Part shown: in pieces, positions 51,069 through 61,683 of the stretch
How positions within the stretch are numbered: position 1 is the first letter of the stretch
Layout: each line of letters begins with the position of its first letter
From: Pseudoxanthomonas dokdonensis
Lineage (GTDB): Bacteria > Pseudomonadota > Gammaproteobacteria > Xanthomonadales > Xanthomonadaceae
DNA length: 64,000 bases
NCBI RefSeq assembly: GCF_001431405.1
Contig: NZ_LDJL01000004.1
Span: 1-64,000 of the forward strand
Direction of reading: 5' to 3'
Program-made: the position numbers and the translations under genes
Notes under the pieces: generated by a model
The model's database searches: none
What the model was told of the DNA's origin: nothing
What the model saw: only the letters and a program-made list of their open reading frames with translations

Positions 51069-54011
51069 ATGTCCTTGCAACGCGGGAAGCGGATGCCAAT
51101 CCAACCAGTCCTGACTGACGACAGCGCAGCCAGCCGGTGCCCGGTGGGCATGGACGCGGTCCTGCAGCTGCTGCTGGAATCGCTGCCGGCCGGTGCTGCG
51201 TTGGCGCTGTGCTGGCGCGACTGGGCGCTGGGCAGCGGCAGCTGCGCCAGTGACCCGCGCGCGCCGCAGTTGCGGCGACTGGCCGAACGCGCGCTGGCCA
51301 ACGACGGCGGCGCCAACAGTCATGCCGACGAGCCTGCGCATCCGCGGATGCAGGCGCATGTCTGGGACAGCGTCGATGGCAGTGCGCGGATCGCCCTGGC
51401 CGTGCATCGTGGCGATCCCGATGAGGCGGTGTGGCCGGGCTGGTTGCCGCTGGCGCAGGCCCTGATCAACAGCCAGTTGCAGGCCAGCCGCGCCGATGCG
51501 CGGGTGGTGAGCCTGGAGAAATCCAAGCGGCTGCAGCAGGCTCTGTACGAAATCGCCGATGTCGCCGGTGCCGACATGGAGATGCAGGACATGCTGCGCC
51601 GCGTGCACGCGGTGGTCGGATCGCTGATGTACGCGGAGAACTGCTACATCGTGCAGTACGACGACCAGCGACGCACGGTCCGCTTCCTGTATTTCGCCGA
51701 TCAGAATGACCCATGGAATGCCGGGCCGGAACACGAGTTCGGCGCCGAGGAAATGGTCAACAGCATGACCTTTGCGCTGTTGCGCCATGGCCAGCCGCTG
51801 CGTGGGCCATCCAGCGTGATCCGGCAGAAGCTGGGGGTGGTCCGCGACGCCAGCCACGGCCCCGACAGCCTCGACTGGCTGGGCGTGCCGATGCGCCGTG
51901 ACGATCGGGTCTGCGGTGCCATCGTCGTGCAGAGTTACGACCGCCCCGGCTGCTACGCCGACGAGGACCGCGCGTTGCTGGGCTACGTCGCCCAGCACAT
52001 CCTGACCGCACTGGACCGCAAGCACGCCCATGTCGAACTGGAAAACCGGGTCGAGTCGCGTACCCACGAACTGCAGCGCGCCAACCGCGAACTGCAGGCC
52101 GAGATCATGGAGCGCAAGCGTTCGGAAAAGCTGCAGAAGGCATTGTTCCGGATCACCGAGCTGGCCATCACCTCGGACACGCTGGAGCACTTCTACGCCG
52201 ACGTGCACGTGGTCGTCGATGGCCTGCTGGACGCGCGCAACTTCTACATCGCGCTGCTCAGCGACGATGCGCAGATGCTGCAGTTCCCGTATTCGATCGA
52301 CGAGCGCGACATGATGCGCAAGGCGCGACGGGTCAGCAACGGGTCCACCGAATACGTCATCGCCACCGGCAAGCCGCTGCTGGCCGATCGCGACGGCATC
52401 GATGCGCTGGGCCAGCAGGGCGTGATTGTCCAGCATGGTCCTCGCTCGACCAGTTGGCTGGGGGTGCCGTTGTTCCGCGGTGACGAAGTGGTCGGCGCGG
52501 TGGTGGTGCAGAGTTACGACGACGACGTCCGCTTCACCCTGCATGACCAGAGCCTGCTGACCTTCGTCGCCCACAACATCGGCATCGGCCTGGCCCGGCA
52601 GCGTGCGCAGGAAAACCTGCGCGCCGCCCATGCCGAGCTGGAGCAGCGGGTCGAAGAGCGCACCCGTGAACTGGCCCAGGCCAACACCCAGTTGATGGCG
52701 CAGATCAGCGAGCGCCTGCGTGCCGAACAACGGCTGACCCACCAGGCCACCCATGACGCGCTGACCGGCCTGCCCAACCGGCCGCGGCTGCTGGACGGAC
52801 TGGCGGCGGCGATCGAACAGGCGCGGCAGCATGAAGGCGCATCGTTCGCGGTCATCTTCCTGGATCTGGATCGCTTCAAGCTGGTCAACGACAGCATGGG
52901 CCACGCCGCCGGCGATGAGCTGCTGGTGGAAGTGTCGCGGCGGATCACGACGACGGCGCCACCGACGGCACTGGTGTCGCGACTGGGCGGGGACGAATTC
53001 GCGATCCTGCTGCCCTGCGGCGAAGGCAGCGAAGACGTCCGCGAGTTCGCCCAGCGTCTGTTGTTCGTGCTGGGCCAGCACATGTGGGTCGGCGGGCGCG
53101 AGCTGTTTCCGTCGGCCAGCATCGGCATCGCGCGGTGGCATGCGCGTTACCGCAATGGCGATGAACTGCTGCGCGATGCCGACGCGGCGATGTACCGGGC
53201 CAAGGAGGAAGGTCGCGATCGGTATGCAATGTTCGACGAGGAGATGCGCGAGGCGGCCGTGCAGAGCCTGGACCTGGAAGCGGATCTGCGTCGCGCCATC
53301 AACCATCGCGACTTCGTTCCGTATTTCCAGCCGATCACCCGCCTGGATGACGGCCAGGTCGTCGGCTACGAGGCACTGCTGCGCTGGCAGCACGAGCGGC
53401 GCGGGCTGCTGCTGCCGGCCGAGTTCATCAGCCTGGGCGAGAACAGCGGCCTGATCGAACAGGTCGACTGGCTGCTGTATGAACAGGTGATCGAGCAGGT
53501 TGCGCGTGGTGGCGAAGGCTATGTGTCGGTCAATGTATCGCCACGGCACTTCCGTTCGCCGGACTTCGCCGATCGCCTGCTCGGCCTGTGCGACAAGCAC
53601 GGTGCCGACACCACCCGCTTGCGGGTCGAAATCACCGAAGTGGCATTGCTGGATGACGCGCCACGAACCCTGCGCATGCTGCGCACCCTGCGCCAGCATG
53701 GCGTGCTGGCACAGCTGGACGACTTTGGCACCGGTTTCTCGGCCTTGAGCTATCTGCACCGGTTCCCCATTTCGGCATTGAAGATTGACCGCAGCTTCAT
53801 CGCTGGCATGGGCGAGGACGGCCGGCCGGAAAGCCTGGCACTGGTCCGCGCGATCCTTGCGCTGGCCAGTACCCTGGGCATCGATACGATTGCCGAAGGG
53901 GTTGAAACCGACGAGCAGCGCGCGGCCCTGCTGGAGCTTGGTTGCCGCTTTGGCCAGGGCTATCTGCTGGGTCGCCCCGCGGCGAGAATCGGCGGGCTGG
54001 TCACGGCCTGA
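51069..54011 (+). CDS. GAF-GAF-GGDEF-EAL cyclic di-GMP signalling protein
   Basis: 980-residue cytosolic protein. An unassigned N terminus (to about 135) is followed by GAF domain 1 (about 150-310), coiled coil, GAF domain 2 (about 350-505), coiled coil, GGDEF domain (RLGGDEF near 640) and EAL domain (YEALLRW near 767). GGDEF is intact but lacks the upstream RxxD inhibitory site. The EAL domain keeps its key residues (NVSP, EITE, LDDFGTG, KIDRSF, EGVET), so both cyclase and phosphodiesterase activity are possible. Start 51069 or 51093 is uncertain. No predicted membrane segment; ligands of the GAF domains unknown. Confidence 0.9.
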   Translation: MSLQRGKRMPIQPVLTDDSAASRCPVGMDAVLQLLLESLPAGAALALCWRDWALGSGSCASDPRAPQLRRLAERALANDGGANSHADEPAHPRMQAHVWDSVDGSARIALAVHRGDPDEAVWPGWLPLAQALINSQLQASRADARVVSLEKSKRLQQALYEIADVAGADMEMQDMLRRVHAVVGSLMYAENCYIVQYDDQRRTVRFLYFADQNDPWNAGPEHEFGAEEMVNSMTFALLRHGQPLRGPSSVIRQKLGVVRDASHGPDSLDWLGVPMRRDDRVCGAIVVQSYDRPGCYADEDRALLGYVAQHILTALDRKHAHVELENRVESRTHELQRANRELQAEIMERKRSEKLQKALFRITELAITSDTLEHFYADVHVVVDGLLDARNFYIALLSDDAQMLQFPYSIDERDMMRKARRVSNGSTEYVIATGKPLLADRDGIDALGQQGVIVQHGPRSTSWLGVPLFRGDEVVGAVVVQSYDDDVRFTLHDQSLLTFVAHNIGIGLARQRAQENLRAAHAELEQRVEERTRELAQANTQLMAQISERLRAEQRLTHQATHDALTGLPNRPRLLDGLAAAIEQARQHEGASFAVIFLDLDRFKLVNDSMGHAAGDELLVEVSRRITTTAPPTALVSRLGGDEFAILLPCGEGSEDVREFAQRLLFVLGQHMWVGGRELFPSASIGIARWHARYRNGDELLRDADAAMYRAKEEGRDRYAMFDEEMREAAVQSLDLEADLRRAINHRDFVPYFQPITRLDDGQVVGYEALLRWQHERRGLLLPAEFISLGENSGLIEQVDWLLYEQVIEQVARGGEGYVSVNVSPRHFRSPDFADRLLGLCDKHGADTTRLRVEITEVALLDDAPRTLRMLRTLRQHGVLAQLDDFGTGFSALSYLHRFPISALKIDRSFIAGMGEDGRPESLALVRAILALASTLGIDTIAEGVETDEQRAALLELGCRFGQGYLLGRPAARIGGLVTA

Positions 54012-54107
54012 ACCACGATCTCTGCCGCATGTCAGCGCGAGGCGCGTGCTGGCTCAGCATCGCGCCGCGCTGTAGCCACCAGGGTCAAGCCCCGGCGTTG
54101 CCATGAC

Positions 54108-55817
54108 TCATTCGTCGCCGAGCGTGGCAGTACGTCGCTCCGCCGGTCCGGCAATCGGGTCCGCCAGCGCATGCGCCTGATCAACCAACTGCAGCATCTC
54201 GGCGCGCAGGCCGAACGGGTCGCGCCCGCGCGCCGCCCGCGCGGCATCGGCGACATCATTCCAGCGCCACTGGTCGATGTGCGCGCCGCCACGCAGCAGA
54301 TCCGCATAGGCGGCCACGGCACTGGCGAAGCGGAACGACTCGCTAGGCTGACGGGTCAGGGAGGCAGTGCTGATGGGGGTTTCGATCAGGCGACTGCGCG
54401 ATTGATCCGGCAGCTTGTAGCGCAGCCGCAGGTGGGCCAGTTCGCTGGTGGAGCCCGTCGGTTCTGCATGGTTGGCGTAGCGCAGGGGCGGCAGGCGCAT
54501 GGCGCTGGAACCGACCGGGGTTATTTCATAGAGCGCGGTGACCTCGTGGCCGGCACCGATATCGCCGGCATCGACCTTGTCGTTGGAAAAATCCTCATCA
54601 GCCAGCAGCCGGTTCTGATAGCCGATCAGGCGATATTCGGCGACCGTGGCCGGATTGAATTCGATCTGGATCTTGACGTCGCGGGCGATGGTCAACAAGG
54701 TCGACTGCATTTCGTCGACCAGCACTTTGCGCGCTTCCTGCAAGGTGTCGATATAGGCATGATTGCCATCGCCGACATCGGCCAGCTGTTCGGCCAGTTG
54801 ATCGTTGTAGTTGCCCTGGCCGAAGCCCAGCGTGGTCAGCGCGATACCGGACTTGCGCTGGTCGGCGACCAGGGTTTCCAGTGCATCCTGCGACACGGTG
54901 CCGACATTGAAGTCGCCATCGGTGGCCAGGATGATCCGATTGCTGCCGCCGGCAATGAACGCCTGGCGGGCGGTGGCATAGGCCAGGGCAATGCCGTCGC
55001 CGCCATTGGTGCTGCCGCCGGCTTCAAGCCGATCCAGCGCAGCCAGGATGCGCCCGTGCTGGTCGCCTGGGGTTGGCGGCAACACCAGCCCGGCCGAACC
55101 GGCATAGACCACGATCGACACCCGGTCCTGCGCGCGCAGCTGCGGTACCAGCAGGGCCAGCGCCTGTTTCAGCAATGGCAGTTTGTCGGTTGCCTGCATC
55201 GAGCCGGAGGTGTCCAGCAGCAGGACCAGGTTGGAAGCCGGCAGTGTGCGCTTGTCGACGTCGTAACCCTTGATGCCGATCATCAGCAGTTGTCGTTGCC
55301 GGTTCCACGGTGCCGGTGCCAGCTCGGTGGTGACCCGGAACGGTTGTGCCGGCGACGCGGGCGCGGGATGGCCGTAGTCGAAATAGTTGATGAACTCTTC
55401 TGCTCGCACGGCATCGGACGGTGGCCGTTGTCCCTGCCGCAGCATCCGCCGGACATTGCTGTAGCTGCCGGTATCGACGTCAATAGAGAAGGTCGACAAC
55501 GGCTGCTCGCGGGTGCGGTGTACCGGATTGTCCTGCTGTTCGGCGTAGTTTTCGCGATTGACCGCGGCCGGGCCGAGCCAGGTGATGGTCGGCGTCGGCG
55601 CATAGTCCGCGACCTTGGCGCGGGCCATGGCGTCGACCGGCCGGGGCTCACTCAACGCCGCCGGGGCCGGCGGTGCAGGCGGCGGTGCCAGCGGCTTGTT
55701 GCCTGCGCCGGTTTCAGCGCTGGCATCGACAAGGCTATCGGTGTTGGAGGGCGATGACTGGCAGGCGGCCAGCGTGATCACGAGGGCGGACAAGACACAG
55801 ATGGGGCGAAGCTGCAT
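54108..55817 (-). CDS. vWFA-domain lipoprotein (YfbK-like)
   Basis: 569 residues. Signal peptide with lipobox LAAC (C19), a conserved N-terminal region (STFSIDVDTGSYSNVRRML ... RAEEFINYFDY), then a von Willebrand A domain with metal site DTSGSM (202-207), a threonine region GGSTNGGDG and ATDGDF, and a C-terminal DUF3520-like domain. Such proteins are probably anchored facing the periplasm; function unknown. The start at 55817 is supported by the lipobox distance. It lies 83 bp downstream of xseA on the same strand. Confidence 0.88.
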   Translation of the reverse strand: MQLRPICVLSALVITLAACQSSPSNTDSLVDASAETGAGNKPLAPPPAPPAPAALSEPRPVDAMARAKVADYAPTPTITWLGPAAVNRENYAEQQDNPVHRTREQPLSTFSIDVDTGSYSNVRRMLRQGQRPPSDAVRAEEFINYFDYGHPAPASPAQPFRVTTELAPAPWNRQRQLLMIGIKGYDVDKRTLPASNLVLLLDTSGSMQATDKLPLLKQALALLVPQLRAQDRVSIVVYAGSAGLVLPPTPGDQHGRILAALDRLEAGGSTNGGDGIALAYATARQAFIAGGSNRIILATDGDFNVGTVSQDALETLVADQRKSGIALTTLGFGQGNYNDQLAEQLADVGDGNHAYIDTLQEARKVLVDEMQSTLLTIARDVKIQIEFNPATVAEYRLIGYQNRLLADEDFSNDKVDAGDIGAGHEVTALYEITPVGSSAMRLPPLRYANHAEPTGSTSELAHLRLRYKLPDQSRSRLIETPISTASLTRQPSESFRFASAVAAYADLLRGGAHIDQWRWNDVADAARAARGRDPFGLRAEMLQLVDQAHALADPIAGPAERRTATLGDE

Positions 55818-55900
55818 GGTGATGCTCCCTGTTGGACAGGGGATCAAACGGACCATGTCCGGCAACGGGGTTGAACCCGTCGTGATTCATCCATGCCGGC

Positions 55901-57229
55901 TCATTCGACCCGCAGCGTGACCTCGCCATCGACCAGGCGCGCGCTGATCCGGTCGTCGGGCTGCAGCTGGCTGGTCGAACGCACGATGCTGCCGTCGGCG
56001 GCGGTGAGGATGGAATAACCGCGGGCAACGGTGGCCAGTGGGCTGACCGCTTCCAGCGAGCGTGCCAATGCCCGCAGGCGCAGGGTGTTGGCCTGCAGTT
56101 GCCGGGCGACGGCGGCCTGCGGACGCGGCGCCAGCGCGGCCAGCCGGACTTTCAAGCCATCGACGCGGCGCTGCGGCTGGCAGCTACGCAGCACGATGGC
56201 AGCATGGCGCAGACGGGCCAGGCGCTGCTGTTGCTGCTCGCGCCACAGCGCATGCATGCGTTGGCCGGCGGCGTGCTGGCGTTGCTTCAATGCATCCAGT
56301 CGGGCCTGTGGTCGCTGTGCGTTCAAGCGCAAGGCGCTGCGGTCGCTGCGTTGATGGTGTTGCTGCAGGCGTTGCCGCATCCACTGCCGCAGCCATTGCC
56401 CACGCGCGCGCAGGCGGCCGAGCAGCTCGCGCTGTTCGGGAACCAGCAACTCGGCAGCGGCCGATGGCGTGGGCGCGCGCAGGTCGGCGGCAAAGTCGCT
56501 GAGGCTGAAATCGGTCTCGTGGCCGACCGCGCTCACCACCGGCACCGGGCAGGCGGCGATGGCACGGGCCAGTTGCTCGTCGTTGAAGGCCCACAGATCC
56601 TCCAGCGAGCCGCCACCGCGGGTCAGCAGGATGGCATCGTAACGGCCACTGCGACCGGCGCGCTGGAGCATGCTGGTCAACTGCGCCGGCGCCGCCTCGC
56701 CCTGCACCTGCACCGGCAGGATCTCCACTTCCAGCAGCGGAAAGCGCCGTTGCAGCACGCTGATGACGTCACGCACGGCGGCGCCGGTCGGCGAGGTGAT
56801 CACCGCCAGCCGCTGCAGGTGGACCGGCAGAGGGCGCTTGCGTTCGGCATCGAACAGGCCTTCGGCAGCCAGCCTGGCCTTGAGCTGGTCGAACGCACGC
56901 CGCAATGCGCCTTTGCCGGCTTCTTCCAGATGATCGATGACCAATTGATAGTCACCACGCGCGTCGTACAGGGTCAGGCGACCGCGCGCCATCACCTTCA
57001 GTCCTTCTCGCGGCACGAACTTCAGCCACTGGCTCTTCGGCTTGAACATCGCGCAGCGGACCTGCGCGCGCGCGTCCTTGAGGGTGAAGTAGAGATGGCC
57101 GGAAGCGGGGCGGGTGACGCCGCCCAGCTCACCTTCCACCCAGATCAGCGGAAACGCACTCTCCAGCAGATCACGGGCCAGAGTGTTGAGCTGGCTGGGG
57201 GTAAGGACATCACGATCCTGGTTGATCAT
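55901..57229 (-). CDS. xseA: Exodeoxyribonuclease VII large subunit
   Basis: Large subunit of exonuclease VII, which degrades single-stranded DNA. The 442 residues have an N-terminal OB fold ([25 protein letters not shown], split as [11 protein letters not shown] and [13 protein letters not shown]), the catalytic core ([60 protein letters not shown] region) and a long arginine/glutamine-rich coiled coil. ATG at 57229 is the family start; longer frames run into the divergent gene. xseB is not adjacent. Confidence 0.95.
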   Translation of the reverse strand: MINQDRDVLTPSQLNTLARDLLESAFPLIWVEGELGGVTRPASGHLYFTLKDARAQVRCAMFKPKSQWLKFVPREGLKVMARGRLTLYDARGDYQLVIDHLEEAGKGALRRAFDQLKARLAAEGLFDAERKRPLPVHLQRLAVITSPTGAAVRDVISVLQRRFPLLEVEILPVQVQGEAAPAQLTSMLQRAGRSGRYDAILLTRGGGSLEDLWAFNDEQLARAIAACPVPVVSAVGHETDFSLSDFAADLRAPTPSAAAELLVPEQRELLGRLRARGQWLRQWMRQRLQQHHQRSDRSALRLNAQRPQARLDALKQRQHAAGQRMHALWREQQQQRLARLRHAAIVLRSCQPQRRVDGLKVRLAALAPRPQAAVARQLQANTLRLRALARSLEAVSPLATVARGYSILTAADGSIVRSTSQLQPDDRISARLVDGEVTLRVE

Positions 57230-57327
57230 CGGCAATCGGTCCGCGTGCGCATGGGCGCGACATTCGGTCGCTGGCGCGGCATCATCGGCAGTGGTTTCAT
57301 GACCCATTGTATCGAGCCCGGACCGGC

Positions 57328-58641
57328 ATGGCAGCGACACGTTCACCGCATTCCCCGTGGCTGCTGGCCAGCGCCGCGCTGGCCTGGCTGCTGGTCGGCT
57401 GCGGCCCGCGCACCGATCCGGCGGCATTCACCCGGGTGCAGCCGTTGCCGCTGTCTGCCGCGGCCGGTGCTGCGCAACCGGACCTGTCGGTCGATGCCGA
57501 CAACGGATTGCTGCTGAGCTGGGTCGAGCCGGTCGCGGGCGTCGGCGCGGGCAAGCGCCATCGATTGCGCTTCAGTCGCGCCAGCGTCGCCGACGATCTG
57601 CAATGGAGCCAGCCACGGACCGTGGCCGAAGGCGATGACTGGTTCGTCAACTGGGCCGATACCCCGCACCTGATCGCCTTGGCGGACGGCACGCTGTGGG
57701 CGCACTGGCTGCGCAGTACTGGTCCGTCACCGATGGATTACGGCATTGCGCTGAGTCATTCCAACGATGCTGGCCAGCACTGGTCATCGCCGCAACAAGT
57801 GGAGTTGCCAGGCTCAGCCGGTGATCATGGTTTCGTGACCTTCTGGAGGCAGGGTCATCAGCAGCTGGGCATGGCTTGGCTCGACAGCCGGCAGAAGGCC
57901 GCTGCGCGCGCCGCCGAAGGCGAGCCGGCGCCAGCCGGCGAACATCATCACGCTACCGGCGCGGCGATGATGCTGCGGGCCGCGACATTCGACGCAGATG
58001 GCAGCCGCCAGCAGGAATGGGCGCTGGACGCATCGACCTGCGACTGCTGCACCACCGACTCGGCGACGACGCCAAGCGGCAACGTGGTGGTATATCGCGG
58101 CCGCGATGGCGACGAGGTCCGCGACATCCGCCTGCGCCGTTTCGATGGCCAGCGCTGGAGCCCACCGCACACGGTTCATGATGACGGCTGGCGGATCGCC
58201 GGGTGCCCGGTCAACGGCCCGGCAGTGGCCGCCGATGGCAATACCCTGTGGGTCGCCTGGTACACCGAGGCCGATGGAGAGCCGGAGGTGCGCATCGCCA
58301 GTTCGGACGATGCCGGCGACAGCTTCCAGCCCTTTGTCAGCGTCGCCAAGGGTACGCAGGTGCTGGGTCGAGTCAGCCTGGCTTACCAACAAGGCCATGT
58401 ATTGCTGGCCTGGTTGCAAGAGGATGAACAAGGCCAGCAACTGCAGTTCACCCGTCTTGATCGGGATCTACAGCAGCCGGTCACGACGGTTGTCGCCAGC
58501 TTGGCGGCGCGCGGGCGCGCCAGCGGCATGCCGCGGTTACTGGCGCTGCCGGATATAGCCGTCCTGATCTGGACAGATGTCACATCCAACGCGGACCAGG
58601 AACAGGCTGAGCCAGTACTGCGCGCCGCCGTAATCCGCTGA
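57328..58641 (+). CDS. BNR/sialidase-like lipoprotein of unknown function
   Basis: 437-residue predicted lipoprotein (lipobox LVGC, C25). The rest looks like a beta-propeller with Asp-box-like repeats ([24 protein letters not shown]), as in sialidases, but no sialidase active-site arginine triad could be assigned. An unusual CxCC group (C238, C240, C241) is followed by a cysteine near 293 (GCPVNGP), which may bind metal. A TonB-dependent receptor follows 190 bp downstream past a REP pair, so a surface role in uptake is possible but unproven. Confidence 0.72.
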   Translation: MAATRSPHSPWLLASAALAWLLVGCGPRTDPAAFTRVQPLPLSAAAGAAQPDLSVDADNGLLLSWVEPVAGVGAGKRHRLRFSRASVADDLQWSQPRTVAEGDDWFVNWADTPHLIALADGTLWAHWLRSTGPSPMDYGIALSHSNDAGQHWSSPQQVELPGSAGDHGFVTFWRQGHQQLGMAWLDSRQKAAARAAEGEPAPAGEHHHATGAAMMLRAATFDADGSRQQEWALDASTCDCCTTDSATTPSGNVVVYRGRDGDEVRDIRLRRFDGQRWSPPHTVHDDGWRIAGCPVNGPAVAADGNTLWVAWYTEADGEPEVRIASSDDAGDSFQPFVSVAKGTQVLGRVSLAYQQGHVLLAWLQEDEQGQQLQFTRLDRDLQQPVTTVVASLAARGRASGMPRLLALPDIAVLIWTDVTSNADQEQAEPVLRAAVIR

Positions 58642-58655
58642 ACCAAAAGCGAGCC

Positions 58656-58677
58656 GTAGAGCGGAGCTTGCTCCGCT
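58656..58677 (+). repeat. GTAG-type REP element
   Basis: Same 22-base element as at 13566, starting 14 bp after the BNR lipoprotein stop. It is the left member of an inverted pair. Confidence 0.85.
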
Positions 58678-58721
58678 GTTGTTGGCACAACAGCCGTAAT
58701 TTGTCTCTTGATGAATTTTCC

Positions 58722-58743
58722 AGCGGAGCAAGCTCCGCTCTAC
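58722..58743 (-). repeat. GTAG-type REP element, inverted
   Basis: Inverted partner of 58656-58677, with 44 bp between them. The pair stands between the lipoprotein and the TonB receptor and could form a stem-loop that ends or stabilises the upstream transcript. Confidence 0.85.
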
Positions 58744-58830
58744 GCGAGACCGTGCTGCGACACTGGGTCGCATCGGCAATCCGGTCATACGTCACTACCA
58801 TGCCGGCACCTGTTGATCCGGATTGCCCTG

Positions 58831-61041
58831 ATGTCCCGTCGCCTGCGCGCCCGCTCACGTTCCCTGGCCACGTCGTTGCTGACCAGCGCTGTTGCGTCCT
58901 GCCTGACGCTGACGGCGCAGGCACAGAGCGCCCCGACTGATCAGCAGAAGCAGGCGGTGACCCTGGACCAGATCCAGGTCAGCGCGCAGCGCCTGCCGCT
59001 GCAATCACCGGCCAGCGGCGGCACCCGGCTCGATGCCAGCCTGCTGCAAACCCCGGCCTCGGTGATGGTCATCGACCGCCAGTTATTGGATGCACGCAGC
59101 GTACGCACCACCCAGGAAGCGCTGTATGCGGTGCCGGGGCTGGTGGTGGCGTCGCCACCAGGCCATGGCAACACGATCAGCTATCGTGGATTTTCCGGCT
59201 CGCAGATATCGCAGTTGTTCAATGGCATCGATGTGCAGTACGCGGCCATCGCCGCGCGTCCGGTCGATGCCTGGATGTACGAGCGGGTCGAGGCCATCGG
59301 CGGGCCGTCGACGTTCCTGTATGGCGCTGGCGCGATGGGCGGTTCGATCAACTACGTCACCCGGCTGGCACGGCTGGATCGCGACAGCCTCGATGGCATG
59401 GCCAGTGTTGCCAGCGACGACACCGTGGTCGTGGCGGCGGGTATCAACAAGCGCCTCGGTGGCGGCCAACGCGGCGGGCAGCAGGGCGACGCCCGCAACG
59501 CATTGCGCGCCGATATCAGCTACTCCAGCAGTGACGGCTGGGCGGACAACAATGATCGTGAATCGCTGACCACGGCGCTGTCGCTGGCCAGTGCCTTGTC
59601 CGACAACCTGACCCATACGCTGGCGGTGGAATACCAGCATGAAGACAGCGCCCGACCGTACTGGGGCACGCCGGCGCTGCTGTCCGACAGCGGCAAGCTG
59701 CAGGTGCTGCCAGGCACCGAGACCGACAACTACAATGTCGGCGATGGCTATTACAAGCAGGATGTGACCTGGTTGCGTTCGTTGCTGGAATGGCGGGCCA
59801 GTGAGCGTTCGACCGTGCGCAATACGGCGTACTACTATGACGCACTGCGCGATTACCGCAACGTCGAGAGCTATCGCTTCAACAGCGAGCTCAGCGCGGT
59901 GATCCGTTCCGATGCGCTGCTGCAGCGGCATGACCAGCAGCTGTTCGGCAACAAGCTGGAGTGGAGCTACCAGGGCCAGATCGCGGGCCGCTCCTCGCAA
60001 TCGAATCTGGGCCTGGATCTCAGCTACAACCGGCAGACGCGCTTTCCGTTGTCGTTGCCCGACGATTTCGATGAAGTACCGATTGGCGCGGTCACCCCGG
60101 GCAGTTTCTTCGACGTGCCCGGCGCGGCGCAGGTGTTCAATCCACAGCGTACCAATCGCGTGCACACGCAGGCGTTGTTTGCCGAAAACCTGACCGAACT
60201 GGGCCAGCAATGGTCGCTGATGAGCGCACTGCGCCACGACTGGATCAGTCTGAACCTGGAAAACCACCAGACCGCCAGCGCCCGCAACCCGGCGCGCTAC
60301 CAGCATGATTATTCGACCGCCACCGGCCGCATCGCCATCAACCGGATGCTGGCGCCGGGCTGGGCGATGTATCTGCAATACGCCACCGCCGCCGATCCAC
60401 CTGCCGGCGTGCTCAGCACCGCCAGCTTCAGCAGCGTGCAGGATTTCGATCTGACCCGTGGCCGCCAGTTCGAGCTCGGCAGCAAATGGCAAAGTGCCGA
60501 TGGGCGGGCCTGGTTGACACTGGCGCTGTACGACATCAGCCGCGAAAACCTGGCCATCTCCGATCCGGACAATCCGGGCCAGACATTGCCGGTCGGCAAG
60601 CAGTCCTCATGGGGCGCCGAAGCGGCATTTGCCTGGCAACCGCTGTCGCAGCTGTCGTTGCAGGGCAACCTGGCCTGGGTCGATGCCAGCCTCGACGAGT
60701 TCTACAGCGGCAACGTGTCGTATGCCGGCAATCAGCCGGCCAATACCCCGGATACGGTGGCCAACCTGTGGCTGGATTACCAGTGGCAGCCGCGCTGGTC
60801 GGCGGGGCTGGATCTGCGCTCGGTGGCGTCACGCTATGCCGACAATGCCAATACCCTGACCAGTGCCGGCTATACCGTCTGGGGCGCGAATCTGCGCTTC
60901 ACCCCGCAGCCAGGCACCGAGCTGGCCCTGCGACTGCGCAACCTCGGCGACAAGACCTATGTCGCCTATGCGCTGAATGCCAACATGGTCTATCTGGGTG
61001 AACCGCGTACGCTGGAGCTGAGCTGGCGGCAATCGTTCTGA
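58831..61041 (+). CDS. TonB-dependent receptor (siderophore type)
   Basis: Outer membrane active transporter. The 736 residues have a signal peptide (about 1-31, ending TAQAQ), a TonB-box-like region (VTLDQIQVSAQR), a plug domain (VMVIDRQLLDARSVRTTQEAL, shortened here to its first part, with GGSINYVTR at its end) and a beta-barrel ending in a terminal Phe (LELSWRQSF). The pattern is that of ferric-siderophore receptors, but the ligand cannot be told. ATG at 58831 is chosen by the signal peptide; earlier in-frame codons overlap the REP. No FecI/FecR-type regulators are adjacent. Confidence 0.9.
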   Translation: MSRRLRARSRSLATSLLTSAVASCLTLTAQAQSAPTDQQKQAVTLDQIQVSAQRLPLQSPASGGTRLDASLLQTPASVMVIDRQLLDARSVRTTQEALYAVPGLVVASPPGHGNTISYRGFSGSQISQLFNGIDVQYAAIAARPVDAWMYERVEAIGGPSTFLYGAGAMGGSINYVTRLARLDRDSLDGMASVASDDTVVVAAGINKRLGGGQRGGQQGDARNALRADISYSSSDGWADNNDRESLTTALSLASALSDNLTHTLAVEYQHEDSARPYWGTPALLSDSGKLQVLPGTETDNYNVGDGYYKQDVTWLRSLLEWRASERSTVRNTAYYYDALRDYRNVESYRFNSELSAVIRSDALLQRHDQQLFGNKLEWSYQGQIAGRSSQSNLGLDLSYNRQTRFPLSLPDDFDEVPIGAVTPGSFFDVPGAAQVFNPQRTNRVHTQALFAENLTELGQQWSLMSALRHDWISLNLENHQTASARNPARYQHDYSTATGRIAINRMLAPGWAMYLQYATAADPPAGVLSTASFSSVQDFDLTRGRQFELGSKWQSADGRAWLTLALYDISRENLAISDPDNPGQTLPVGKQSSWGAEAAFAWQPLSQLSLQGNLAWVDASLDEFYSGNVSYAGNQPANTPDTVANLWLDYQWQPRWSAGLDLRSVASRYADNANTLTSAGYTVWGANLRFTPQPGTELALRLRNLGDKTYVAYALNANMVYLGEPRTLELSWRQSF

Positions 61042-61067
61042 AATGGTTGCCGCCGGCGCCAGCGGAC

Positions 61068-61673
61068 TCAATCATCCAGCGGTTTGCGCTCCGGCCCCGG
61101 GCGCTTGCCCAGCTTGCGCTGCAGTGAACGCCGGTGCATGCCGAGCAGGCGTGCGGCGGCCGAGATATTGCCATCGGTTTCGGCCAGCGCCTGCTGGATG
61201 TGTTCCCATTCCAGCCGGTGCAGGGGGATCATGGTTGCCGGCGTATCCGCCGCGACATCGGCTTGATCGCTGGCGTGATCGCTTGCCGACTCAAGCCCCA
61301 GTGCGCGCAGGATCATCTGTGCCGAGGCCGGCTTGGGTAGATAGTCGTCGGCGCCGCGCTTGATCGACTCCACTGCGGTGGCAACGCTGGCATAACCGGT
61401 CACCAGCAGGATCCGCATGTCCGCGCGCAGTTGTCGCAGCGGGGTGATCAGTTCCAGTCCCGAGTCTTCACCGAGCTTCAGGTCGATCAGGGCAAAGTCC
61501 GGTCGCAATTGGCGTGCCAGGTGCAGCGCACCTGGGCCGTCGCTGGCGATGTGCGTGGACAGCCACCTGCGCGCGAGTACCCGTTGCAGGGTGCTGGCGT
61601 ACAGCGCGTCATCGTCGACCAGCAGGCCGACCAATCGCCGTCCGCTCGTCGTGGTGCTGGTGGTATCGGTCAT
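61068..61673 (-). CDS. RegA/PrrA/ActR-type response regulator
   Basis: 201-residue response regulator. Receiver domain with acidic pocket DDD (20-22), phosphoacceptor D64 (LIDLKLGEDSG) and K114 (LPKP), then a Fis-type helix-turn-helix (NISAAARLLGMHRRSLQRKL, about 169-188). The compact layout without an AAA+ domain is characteristic of RegA/PrrA/ActR regulators, which control respiration and redox genes. It starts 10 nt after the upstream kinase stop and is the kinase's certain partner by context. Confidence 0.92.
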   Translation of the reverse strand: MTDTTSTTTSGRRLVGLLVDDDALYASTLQRVLARRWLSTHIASDGPGALHLARQLRPDFALIDLKLGEDSGLELITPLRQLRADMRILLVTGYASVATAVESIKRGADDYLPKPASAQMILRALGLESASDHASDQADVAADTPATMIPLHRLEWEHIQQALAETDGNISAAARLLGMHRRSLQRKLGKRPGPERKPLDD

Positions 61674-61683
61674 GGATGTGCCT

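Noticed and set aside
51054..53759. 901-codon open frame on the minus strand opposite the GGDEF-EAL gene
   Set aside because: Composition-driven shadow in high-GC DNA. The plus strand encodes intact GAF, GGDEF and EAL domains over the same bases, and the minus frame has no recognisable domain.
54171..55757. 528-codon plus-strand frame opposite the vWFA lipoprotein
   Set aside because: Shadow of a real gene with lipobox and MIDAS motif on the minus strand; no family resemblance on the plus strand.
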